A stretch of 38,543 nucleotides of DNA from Candidatus Daviesbacteria bacterium (GTDB lineage Bacteria > Patescibacteriota > Microgenomatia > Daviesbacterales > UBA10151), in assembly GCA_016195715.1 (NCBI GenBank), contig JACPZA010000024.1, positions 1 to 38,543 of the forward strand, read 5' to 3'. Below the pieces are notes generated by a model. The model was given only the letters and a program-made list of their open reading frames with translations. It was not told the DNA's origin and did no database searches. The position numbers and the translations under genes were made by a program. Positions 1 to 8,709 of the stretch are shown piece after piece; the stretch's first letter is position 1, and each line of letters begins with the position of its first letter.

Positions 1-1085
1 CTTTCTTTGGCTAATTTAACTGCTTGAATAGTTTCTGTTAATGTTCCAACTTGATTTAGTTTAATTAAAATTGCATTTGCAGCTTTTAAATCAATTCCTC
101 TTTGTAAAAATTTTAATTTTGTTACAAATATATCATCACCAACAATTTGGATTTTATCTCCTAAACTTTTTGTTAAATTAACCCAGCCTGGCCAATCTTC
201 TTGATCTAAACCATCCTCTATTGAAATGATCGGATAACTTTTTATTAACTTATTAAACCAACTTATCATTTCATCAGAACTTAAGGTTAGTTTTTCAGTT
301 TTTAAGCTATACTTTCCATTTTTATAAAATTCTGAGGCAGCACAATCTAGGGCTAGATAAATATCTTTACCTAAGCTTAAACCTGCAACCTTTACAGCTT
401 CGCTAATTAACTCCAATGGTTCCTCGTTGCCTTTTCTAACAAGTGGCGCATATCCACCCTCATCACCAACATTTGTTGAATAACCTCTTTTGCTTAAAAC
501 TTCAGCAAGTGCATGAAAAACATCTGTTCCCATACGCAGCGCATCAGAAATACTTTTAGCACTGATAGGTAAAATCATAAATTCTTGAATATCAGTTGAA
601 AAAGAAGCATGCTTTCCACCATTTATAATATTCATTAAAGGCACCGGCATAATATAGCTTTGTTGATCATTACCCGAAACTTGGGCTAGGTATTCAAAAA
701 AAGAGATCTTTTTATAGTTGGCCACTGCTTGAGCATAAGCGAGAGAAACAGCCAAAATCGCATTTGCGCCAAGACGGCTTTTATTTTCTGTTCCATCAAG
801 TGAGATTAAAGTTTGATCAATATTTTCTTGACTACCTGCATCACTACCAATTAAAACATTTGAGATAATTGTATTAACATTTTCAATCGCTTTTAAAACA
901 CCTTTACCTCGGTGCTGAGTTGAATCTTCATCTCTTAATTCGAGCGCTTCATGTTTTCCAGTTGATGCACCAGATGGAACAGCTGCTCTACCTAAACTAC
1001 CATCTTCTAAAATTACATCTGCCTCAATAGTTGGATTTCCTCTGGAATCTAGGATTTGTCTAGCATGGATTTTTTTAATTTTCAT
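1..1085 (-). CDS. eno: Enolase, C-terminus cut by window edge
   Basis: Reverse-complement translation begins MKIKKIHARQILDSRGNPTIEADV and contains GRAAVPSGASTGKHEALELRD, GDEGGYAPL and SIEDGLDQEDWPGW, all enolase motifs. Confidence 0.97.
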   Translation of the reverse strand, partial: MKIKKIHARQILDSRGNPTIEADVILEDGSLGRAAVPSGASTGKHEALELRDEDSTQHRGKGVLKAIENVNTIISNVLIGSDAGSQENIDQTLISLDGTENKSRLGANAILAVSLAYAQAVANYKKISFFEYLAQVSGNDQQSYIMPVPLMNIINGGKHASFSTDIQEFMILPISAKSISDALRMGTDVFHALAEVLSKRGYSTNVGDEGGYAPLVRKGNEEPLELISEAVKVAGLSLGKDIYLALDCAASEFYKNGKYSLKTEKLTLSSDEMISWFNKLIKSYPIISIEDGLDQEDWPGWVNLTKSLGDKIQIVGDDIFVTKLKFLQRGIDLKAANAILIKLNQVGTLTETIQAVKLAKE

Positions 1086-1489
1086 AATCTATCTTTTATT
1101 CTATACACAAATTTAAGTCCGGACCAGGTATTATCTATCGCTGTGACTTTAACATCAACTAAACCATTTTCCAAACCAATTTTTTGCACAATCCCTTCAT
1201 TTAAATCAGTTTTAATTTTTGCAGATTGTTTAGGCCAGGAGATCCACAAAATTCCATTAAAACTTAAATTCTTTTTTAGTTCTGGAAATTTTTCCGTAAG
1301 CTCTTTTTGCCTTTTTGTAAAAAAGTGGATAAATGGAGATTGGGGAGTAAGCTGCTTTGATAATTCCACTCCTTTAGCCTCTTCATCTAGAAGTTTTTGA
1401 TAATCACCTGGACTATTAAAAACAACTAATTTTATATCTGGCTTAATTCCTAATTTTTCTACTAAACTCTTTTTAGAATAACCAGCCAT
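1082..1489 (-). CDS. DUF3052-like small protein
   Basis: 135 aa, MAGYSKKSLVEKLGIKPD...; stop overlaps the eno start, so probably co-transcribed. Confidence 0.7.
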   Translation of the reverse strand: MAGYSKKSLVEKLGIKPDIKLVVFNSPGDYQKLLDEEAKGVELSKQLTPQSPFIHFFTKRQKELTEKFPELKKNLSFNGILWISWPKQSAKIKTDLNEGIVQKIGLENGLVDVKVTAIDNTWSGLKFVYRIKDRL

Positions 1490-1495
1490 TAAATT

Positions 1496-2737
1496 TTATG
1501 TTCCCTCAGACCAACTTGATAAATAAGCTTTTTGCTCAGCAGTTAATTTATCAATTCCTACTCCCATAGTTTGCAATTTAATCATAGCAATTTCTTGGTC
1601 CATCTCCTCTGGAATTTTATAAACGCCTGGTTCTAATTTGCCTTGATTTTTAACAAAAAATTCGCCGGCGAGTGCTTGATTAGCAAAGCTCATATCCATT
1701 ACATCAGGTGGATGACCTTCAGCAGAAACCAAATTAATTAATCTGCCCTCACCAAGCGCATAAATTTTTCTGCCTTCACTTAAAGTAATTTCTTCTAAAA
1801 ATGGACGAAGAGTTCGAGTGCTTTTAGCGATTTTTTTTAACCCAGCATAATCAAACTCAACATTAAAATGTCCAGTATTAGCAATAATTACCCCATTTTT
1901 TAAGTTCTTAAAATGAGTTTGACCTAAAGCATGTTTATTTCCAGTAGCAGTGACTATAATATCTGCTACCTTTACCGCTTCCATCATTGGCATCACATCA
2001 AACCCTTCCATCATTGCCTCAAGTGCCTTAACTGGATTTACCTCACAAACTATCACATTTGCACCCAAACCCCGAGCCCGAGCAGCTAAACCACGCCCAC
2101 ACCAACCATACCCACAGACCAAAAACTTTTTTCCAGCAATTAAAACATTTGTGGCTCGCAAAATCCCATCAATGGTTGACTGTCCAGTTCCATAGCGATT
2201 ATCAAACATGTGCTTTGTCAAACTATCATTCACTGCCATGATGGGAATTTTTAAAGCATTATCTTTTAACATCGCTTTAAGTCTTATCACACCAGTAGTA
2301 GTTTCTTCAGATGACCCTAAAATTTCTTTTAACTGAGGTTTTCTTTTTGAGTGAAGTAGACTGACTAAATCAGCCCCGTCATCCATAGTAATTTGAGGAT
2401 GAAAATCTAAGCATAAATTTAAATGATTATAATAAGTTTTTTTATCTTCACCTTTGATGGCAAAAGTATTAATTTTATAATTTTCAACAAGGGAAGCTGC
2501 TACATCATCTTGTGTAGATAGGGGATTAGATGCACAAAGGACAACCTTTGCGCCACCGGCAGTTAAAGTTAGCGCTAAGTTAGCAGTTTCTGCAGTGATA
2601 TGTAAACAAGCAGCAAGAGTGATTCCTCTTAAGGGCTTTTCAGCAAAAAATCTATCCCTAATTTTAGCTAAAACTTTCATTTGGCTACCAGCCCATTCTA
2701 TTTTTTTCTTTCCGGCTTCAGCTAGTTTGATCAGCAA
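1496..2737 (-). CDS. ahcY: S-adenosylhomocysteine hydrolase; likely TTG start at 2737 (ORF track extends to 2773)
   Basis: AACLHITAETANL, CASNPLSTQDDVAASL, VCGYGWCGRGLA, VSAEGHPPDVMDMSFANQAL. The N-terminus overlaps the upstream kinase and lacks a normal ATG. Confidence 0.93.
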   Translation of the reverse strand: MLIKLAEAGKKKIEWAGSQMKVLAKIRDRFFAEKPLRGITLAACLHITAETANLALTLTAGGAKVVLCASNPLSTQDDVAASLVENYKINTFAIKGEDKKTYYNHLNLCLDFHPQITMDDGADLVSLLHSKRKPQLKEILGSSEETTTGVIRLKAMLKDNALKIPIMAVNDSLTKHMFDNRYGTGQSTIDGILRATNVLIAGKKFLVCGYGWCGRGLAARARGLGANVIVCEVNPVKALEAMMEGFDVMPMMEAVKVADIIVTATGNKHALGQTHFKNLKNGVIIANTGHFNVEFDYAGLKKIAKSTRTLRPFLEEITLSEGRKIYALGEGRLINLVSAEGHPPDVMDMSFANQALAGEFFVKNQGKLEPGVYKIPEEMDQEIAMIKLQTMGVGIDKLTAEQKAYLSSWSEGT

Positions 2738-3473
2738 TTTGTTTTGGTTTAACTGGATCAATAAAATACTCACGCTCTTTAGTTTTGATAATCGAGCCTT
2801 TTTCTCCTAATGTAATAATTAAAACTTCGACAAAATCTAAAAAGTCTTTTTCGGAAAAATTTAACCGATTTTTAATTAAACCTATTTCATAGTCATTACC
2901 AATTAAAATTTTAGCTTCTTTTATTCCTTGTCTTAAGTAAGTATCTCGCAAGCTTGGCAGTTGCATGCCTGGATCATAAAGATATGGTAGGTTTTTTTGC
3001 TGACACTCGTTAACAAAGTTATTCATACTCTCTGGATCATCAGGGGCGATTACCACAAATTTTGCCGCATTACCGTTTAACTTAAGACTTTTGGTATATT
3101 TCATAGCTCCTGGATAAAAGCTGGTAATTTGATTGTTTCTTAGATCAGTTAAAATATAAGCTCTGGCTGAAAATTCATCCCTATGAACTTTGATGTTTGA
3201 AATATCAACCCCATTTTTTTTAAGATATTTTTTATAATCACTAAAATCATGTCCGGCTGCTGAGACTATGGCAACTGATTCTTGTAATAACCCTAAAGAA
3301 TAGGCAATATTACCGGCTGTTCCACCTCTTTCTTTTTTTAAATTAGAGACTAAGAAAGATAAATTTATTACATGAACTTTATCTGGATTAATATGATCCT
3401 TAAAATCTCCAGGAAAATTCATAATATAATCAAATGCCAGAGATCCTGTGACAACAATTTTTGGTAAATCCAT
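2718..3473 (-). pseudogene. PfkB-family (adenosine/ribokinase-like) sugar kinase, C-terminally truncated
   Basis: RGGTAGNIAYSLGLL and IITLGEKGSIIKTKEREYFIDPVKPKQIADQTS-stop: the ORF ends inside the expected DxTGAGD motif, so the catalytic C-terminal part is missing. Confidence 0.75.
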
Positions 3474-3492
3474 AAACTAAAGATCAATAAAA

Positions 3493-4461
3493 TTAACTGG
3501 CAGATTTTAACTCTAATCTAACATAATCAATTAATTTTAATAACCCGGTATCTAAACTCACCTTTGGTTCCCAACCTAGAACTTCTTTTGCTTTAGATAT
3601 ATCTGGCTTTCTTTTTTGAGGATCATCTTCAGGCAAAGATTCTTTTTGCTCAATCAAAGAATGAGACATTGTCAGCTGTTTGATTTTTTCTGCTACTTCT
3701 CTAATGGTATGTTCTTCTGAATTTCCTAAGTTAAAAACATTACCTGAAGTATTTTCATGATCCATCGCTAAAATTATCCCTTCAATTAAATCACTCACAT
3801 AACAAAAAGACCTAGTTTGGGATCCATCACCAAAGATTGGAATTGGTTCATTTTTTAAAGCAGCCACAGCAAACTCAACAATTGCCCGACCATCATCTAA
3901 CGCCATTCTTTCACCATAAGTATTAAAAACTCGAATAATTCGAGCGTCTAAATGTTTACTTCTTACAAAAGCAGCTGTAATAGTTTCTCCAAAACGCTTG
4001 GCTTCATCATAAACTGATCTTGGGCCAACCGGAGAAACATTCCCATAATAATTTTCAGATTGAGGGTGTTCTTTTGGATCTCCATAAACCTCAGAAGTTG
4101 AAGCAAATAAAAACTTAGCATTTTTAGCTAGTGCAAATTCGCTTAAATTCCAAGTAGCTGTGGTATTAACCTGCATAGTTTCAAAAGGCAAGTGTTGGTA
4201 ACTTTTTTTGCTGTGATGATTTGGAGAAGCAGGCGAGGCAAAATGATAAATTTGGTCTGCCTCTAAATTATCTGGTAATTTTTTAACTACATCATATTCT
4301 AAAAATTTAAAGTTTAGATTATTTTGTAAATGCTCAACATTTTCTAAACTACCAGTTGATAAATTATCAATGCACAAAACCTCATCTCCTTTTTTAATTA
4401 AAGCATCACAAAGATGCGATCCCAAAAACCCAGCTCCACCTGTCACTATTACTTTGGACAT
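3493..4461 (-). CDS. NAD-dependent SDR epimerase, UDP-glucuronate decarboxylase (UXS)-like
   Basis: TGGAGFLGSHLCDALI, HFASPASP, TSEVYGDPKEHPQSENYYGNVSPVGPRSVYDEAKRFGE, RVFNTYGERM. Confidence 0.9.
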   Translation of the reverse strand: MSKVIVTGGAGFLGSHLCDALIKKGDEVLCIDNLSTGSLENVEHLQNNLNFKFLEYDVVKKLPDNLEADQIYHFASPASPNHHSKKSYQHLPFETMQVNTTATWNLSEFALAKNAKFLFASTSEVYGDPKEHPQSENYYGNVSPVGPRSVYDEAKRFGETITAAFVRSKHLDARIIRVFNTYGERMALDDGRAIVEFAVAALKNEPIPIFGDGSQTRSFCYVSDLIEGIILAMDHENTSGNVFNLGNSEEHTIREVAEKIKQLTMSHSLIEQKESLPEDDPQKRKPDISKAKEVLGWEPKVSLDTGLLKLIDYVRLELKSAS

Positions 4462-4524
4462 AAAAGTATTTTAACTGATTATCTGTTAGTTTCAAAATGG
4501 TAATTTCTAGAGTAAAATACAAAT
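4462..4524. promoter_or_regulatory. Symmetric divergent promoter shared by the epimerase and the ABC exporter
   Basis: Plus: TTCAAA 4491-4496, 16-bp spacer, TAAAAT 4513-4518, 6 nt to ATG 4525. Minus: TTGAAA 4495-4490, 16-bp spacer, TAAAAT 4473-4468, 6 nt to ATG 4461. Confidence 0.65.
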
Positions 4525-5508
4525 ATGGCGAATTTAGTCATTGATGTTGCAAATCTAAAAAAATATTACTCAACTTACCAAAAAGAACCAGGATTGATGG
4601 GTTCTTTTAAGTCACTATTTAGCAGAAAATATAGCGACGTTAAAGCAGTTGATGATATCTCATTTCAAATTGAAGAAGGTGAGTTAATTGGCTTTATTGG
4701 TCCAAATGGAGCTGGTAAAACTACCACCTTAAAAGTTTTATCTGGGCTTTTATATCCATCTTCAGGTAAAGTTTCAGTTTTAGGTTATACTCCATATCTG
4801 CGGAAAAAACAGTTTTTAAAACAAATTGCACTGGTCATGGGACAAAAAAATCAACTCTGGTGGGATTTACCAGCTATGGAAACATTTTTACTCAATAAAG
4901 AAATTTATGAAATTCCTCAAGAAAAATTTGACCTGGTAGTTAATGAACTAACAGAACTTTTGGATGTGAAAGATTTATTAAAAATTCAAGTTAGAAAATT
5001 ATCTTTAGGTGAGCGGATGAAGTGTGAATTAATTGCTGCGCTGATTCATTCACCCAAAGTTTTATTTTTAGATGAACCAACAATTGGTTTAGATGTAGTT
5101 ATGCAAAAAAAGTTAAGGGAGTTTATTAAAGAATACAACCTGAGATTTAAGTCAACAATTATTTTAACCTCTCACTACATGGGTGATGTAGAGGCTTTGT
5201 GCAAAAGAGTGATTGTCATAAATCATGGTCAGATTTTATTTGATGGACTTTTAGCTGATTTAGTTAAAAAACATGCTCCTTATAAAACTTTAACTATTAC
5301 TTTTAAAGATAATATTGATCCCAAGAAATTTGTTAGTTTTGGTCATATCAAAAAATATGAATCACCCCAGCTAGTTTTAAGTGTGGAAAATTCTAAATTA
5401 AACTTGGTAACTGCAAAATTACTAAAAAACTTTAAAATTGAGGATTTAAACATTGAAGATCCAGAAATAGAGGATGTAATTAGAGATGTGTTCACTAAAG
5501 CTAATTAA
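4525..5508 (+). CDS. ABC transporter ATP-binding protein (COG4586-like, ABC-2 exporter)
   Basis: Walker A GPNGAGKTT, signature LSLGERMK, Walker B VLFLDEPTIGLD. Confidence 0.95.
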   Translation: MANLVIDVANLKKYYSTYQKEPGLMGSFKSLFSRKYSDVKAVDDISFQIEEGELIGFIGPNGAGKTTTLKVLSGLLYPSSGKVSVLGYTPYLRKKQFLKQIALVMGQKNQLWWDLPAMETFLLNKEIYEIPQEKFDLVVNELTELLDVKDLLKIQVRKLSLGERMKCELIAALIHSPKVLFLDEPTIGLDVVMQKKLREFIKEYNLRFKSTIILTSHYMGDVEALCKRVIVINHGQILFDGLLADLVKKHAPYKTLTITFKDNIDPKKFVSFGHIKKYESPQLVLSVENSKLNLVTAKLLKNFKIEDLNIEDPEIEDVIRDVFTKAN

Positions 5509-5511
5509 TTT

Positions 5512-6306
5512 ATGCGCTATGTTAGAATTTTTTTACTAAACTTAGAACATATTTTTGAAAATCGGGCTAGGTCTTTTGTCTGGTTTTTGATTCCTTTAAT
5601 TAGTTCATCTCTACTCCTTCTATTTTGGAACGGTGCTCTTGGCAATAAAAACTTAGTCGCCGGTTGGAATTTTCAATCTTTTGCCACCTACTATTTACTG
5701 TTGTTAATTGCCAGTTCATTACTGATGTCTCATATTGAAGAAAATGTTGGTATTGAAGATATTAGGCAAGGACAACTTGCGATGTTTATTACCAAACCTT
5801 TTTCTTACTTCTGGCTTAGGTTTTTTTCAGAAATTCCTTTTAGAATTTTGCAAGGGTTTTATGGAATTATAGTTTTAATTTTAGCAGCGCTTTTTTTAAA
5901 AAGTCTTTTAAACTTGCAGCTATCTTGGCAAACTCTATTAATTAGTTTAACTATGGCTATTTTAGCTTACTTTATTTCCTTTATTTTTAAGATGGTTATG
6001 GGTTTAATTGCTTTTTGGCTAATTGACATCAATGGAATTTTTCAATTATTTGAAATTATTATAGTTTTGTTTGGTGGTTATGTTGCACCACTGGCAGTTT
6101 TACCAAACTTTTTAAGTGAGACTGCCAAATTTTTACCTTTTGCTTATATGATTTATTTCCCAATTATCTCTTTTCAAGGAAAGCTGAATTTTCAAGAAAG
6201 CTTTCAAATCCTTAGTATTCAAGTCTTTTGGATTTTAGTATTTGCCCTAACTTATCGCTTTCTTTGGAATAAAGGTTTACAAAAATTTACTGGAGTTGGT
6301 CAATGA
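5512..6306 (+). CDS. ABC-2 type permease, type A
   Basis: Multi-TM, ENRARSFVWFLIPL; C-term LWNKGLQKFTGVGQ; directly follows the ATPase. Confidence 0.85.
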   Translation: MRYVRIFLLNLEHIFENRARSFVWFLIPLISSSLLLLFWNGALGNKNLVAGWNFQSFATYYLLLLIASSLLMSHIEENVGIEDIRQGQLAMFITKPFSYFWLRFFSEIPFRILQGFYGIIVLILAALFLKSLLNLQLSWQTLLISLTMAILAYFISFIFKMVMGLIAFWLIDINGIFQLFEIIIVLFGGYVAPLAVLPNFLSETAKFLPFAYMIYFPIISFQGKLNFQESFQILSIQVFWILVFALTYRFLWNKGLQKFTGVGQ

Positions 6307-7091
6307 AAAAATATTTCTCAATTTATAAGACATTATTTATTTTAAACTGGTCGATTTTTACAGGCTATCGAGCTAATTTTTTAAATAGTATATTTTCTTC
6401 TTTGCTTTGGGGCGTTTTTCAAATTATTACTATTTTTGTTTTAACAGCTAAAACTAGCTCTGCTTTTGGTTGGACTAGAACTGAACTATTTATTTTGATT
6501 TCAAGCTTTAACATTTTTATTGGATTTTATCATGGAATATTTTCTAATAATTTTGAAAGATTTTCTGAAATTATTCATTTTGGCCAACTCGATGGAATTC
6601 TTTTAAAACCTATGGACTCACAATTTATTTTAAGTTTAAATCATATTAATTTTGCGAGTTTTTTTAGAATTCTACTAGGAATTGGTTTCTTAGAATATTT
6701 GATTTTGCAAAATCATCTGCAAATAAATTTAATCCAAATAATTAGTTTTGGGACGCTTCTTTTAATTGGACTAATTTTGCTTTATTCAATCTGGTTTTGT
6801 GTAATGACATTAACTATGTGGTTTACCAAGCTTTCTAATTTAGTTGAGTTAATGTATACCTTTAATGGGATTACCCGCTATCCGAAGGAGATGTATCAAG
6901 GACTAAAAGGGTTTTTATTTATTGTGATTTTACCTTTAAGTTTAATTGTCAGTGCACCTACCAAAATTTTATTACAAAGAACAAACTTTTTAGATATTTT
7001 GGAACTTTTAATATTTACTTTAGTTTTTTTCATTATTTCTAGAAAGTTCTGGAAATTTGCGCTAAGATTTTACACTTCAGCTAGTAGTTAA
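6303..7091 (+). CDS. ABC-2 type permease, type B
   Basis: Multi-TM; RYPKEMYQGLKGFLFIVILPLSLIVSAPTKILL, C-term ALRFYTSASS; overlaps the previous stop. Confidence 0.85.
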   Translation: MKKYFSIYKTLFILNWSIFTGYRANFLNSIFSSLLWGVFQIITIFVLTAKTSSAFGWTRTELFILISSFNIFIGFYHGIFSNNFERFSEIIHFGQLDGILLKPMDSQFILSLNHINFASFFRILLGIGFLEYLILQNHLQINLIQIISFGTLLLIGLILLYSIWFCVMTLTMWFTKLSNLVELMYTFNGITRYPKEMYQGLKGFLFIVILPLSLIVSAPTKILLQRTNFLDILELLIFTLVFFIISRKFWKFALRFYTSASS

Positions 7092-7093
7092 TT

Positions 7094-7888
7094 ATGAAAG
7101 CTTATTTGCTTTTTGCCAAAAATACTTGGAATGAAATTGTCACCTATAGATTAAATTTTGTAATGTGGCGGGTGAGAAATTTGTTACAACTTTTAACAAT
7201 TTATTTACTTTGGGCAACAATCACTTCTCAATCTGCAAATATTTTTGGTTATAGCAAATCAGAAATGCTAACTTATATTTTGGGAGTTTCTTTTTTAACT
7301 GCTGTGGTAATGTCTTCCAGGACTCAGGAAATGGGGGAGAATATTAATAGTGGTGATCTATCAATTTTTTTAATTAGACCAATTAATTATTTTGGTTATT
7401 TTTTATCTAGAGATTTGGGTGATAAAGCTATGAATATTGTTTTTTCAATTGCCGAAATTAGTTTAGTTTATTTAATTTTAAAGCCACCAATTTTTATTCA
7501 GACTAATTTTGTATTTTTGATTTTTTTTATTATTGGAACAACTCTGGCTTTATTACTTAATTTTTTAATTGGCAGTTTACTTGGAATGTTAGGATTTTGG
7601 TCACCAGAAATTTGGGCACCCAGATTTTTAATGTATATTGTTTTGGGGTTTTTAGCTGGAGGAAGTTTTCCACTGGATATTTTTCCCAAGCAAATTGTTA
7701 ATTTTTTACAACTTTTTCCATTTACTTATTTACTTTATTTTCCAATGAAAATTTATTTAGGCCGGGTTTCTAGTTCGGAAATTTTTCAAGGATTTTTGAT
7801 TACTCTAGCTTGGATTTTAGTTTTTTATTTTAGTTTACTTTTTATTTGGAATATTGGTTTAAAAAAGTTTGGAGCGGAGGGTAGATGA
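7094..7888 (+). CDS. ABC-2 type permease, type A paralogue
   Basis: Same layout as the first permease; GSFPLDIFPKQIVNFLQLFPFTYLLYFPMKIYLG; C-term GLKKFGAEGR. Confidence 0.85.
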   Translation: MKAYLLFAKNTWNEIVTYRLNFVMWRVRNLLQLLTIYLLWATITSQSANIFGYSKSEMLTYILGVSFLTAVVMSSRTQEMGENINSGDLSIFLIRPINYFGYFLSRDLGDKAMNIVFSIAEISLVYLILKPPIFIQTNFVFLIFFIIGTTLALLLNFLIGSLLGMLGFWSPEIWAPRFLMYIVLGFLAGGSFPLDIFPKQIVNFLQLFPFTYLLYFPMKIYLGRVSSSEIFQGFLITLAWILVFYFSLLFIWNIGLKKFGAEGR

Positions 7889-8667
7889 GCAGATTTTTTA
7901 AAATTTGGTGGTTGCTAACAAGCCTTTCTTCCCAAGTAGCGCTGCGTTCTAGTTTTGGAGCAATATTATTTTTTGTTGGCAAAATCTTAAGGTTTGGTTT
8001 ATTTATAGCTTTTATTTTAGTTTTAGAATCAAAGGTCAAATCTATTGCAGGTTATAGCATTTGGCAAATGATTTTATTTTTTTCGACATTTAATTTAATT
8101 GATGTGACAGCTCAGTTTTTGCTAAGAGAAGTTTATCGTTTTAGATCTTATATCGTTCGAGGGGAATTTGATTTTATTTTAATTAAACCACTTCCACCGC
8201 TTTTTAGATCACTGTTTGGTGGAAGTGATATTTTGGATTTACCAATTTTAATTTTATCCATAATTTTAATAATTATTTCTATGACTAAAGTTGGTGATAT
8301 TAACTTAACTAATATTTTATTATTTTTACTACTAACAATTAATGGTTTGATTATTGCCCTGGCTTTTCATATTTTTACTTTAGGAATTGGGATTTTAACA
8401 ACAGAGGTAGATAACACCATTATGTTATATCGAGACTTAACTCAAATGGCTAGATTCCCAGTGGATATTTACAGACAGCCAGCTCAAAGCTTGTTAACAT
8501 TTGTTATCCCAGTTGGAATTATGATTACTTTTCCTCCTAAAGCTTTGCTAGGATTACTTTCCCCGATCTTAATTATAATTTCTTTAACTTTAGGAGTTGT
8601 ATTTTTATATTTATCCCTAAGATTGTGGAACTTTGGATTAAAGCATTATCAAAGCGCTAGCAGCTAG
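7885..8667 (+). CDS. ABC-2 type permease, type B paralogue
   Basis: Same layout as the second permease; RFPVDIYRQPAQSLLTFVIPVGIMITFPPKALLG; C-term GLKHYQSASS. Confidence 0.85.
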   Translation: MSRFFKIWWLLTSLSSQVALRSSFGAILFFVGKILRFGLFIAFILVLESKVKSIAGYSIWQMILFFSTFNLIDVTAQFLLREVYRFRSYIVRGEFDFILIKPLPPLFRSLFGGSDILDLPILILSIILIIISMTKVGDINLTNILLFLLLTINGLIIALAFHIFTLGIGILTTEVDNTIMLYRDLTQMARFPVDIYRQPAQSLLTFVIPVGIMITFPPKALLGLLSPILIIISLTLGVVFLYLSLRLWNFGLKHYQSASS

Positions 8668-8673
8668 TATTTG

Positions 8674-8703
8674 TTTACAAACTCAGCTTAATACTGCTAT
8701 TCT
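8674..8703 (+). promoter_or_regulatory. Promoter of murA, leaderless arrangement
   Basis: TTTACA 8674-8679, 18 bp, extended -10 TGcTATTCT (hexamer 8698-8703); ATG at 8710 lies 6 nt past the -10. Confidence 0.5.
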
Positions 8704-8709
8704 ATGCAC

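Noticed and set aside
1056-2810. Plus-strand ORFs at 1056, 1950, 2059, 2595
   Set aside because: Antisense to DUF3052, ahcY and kinase genes with clear motifs.
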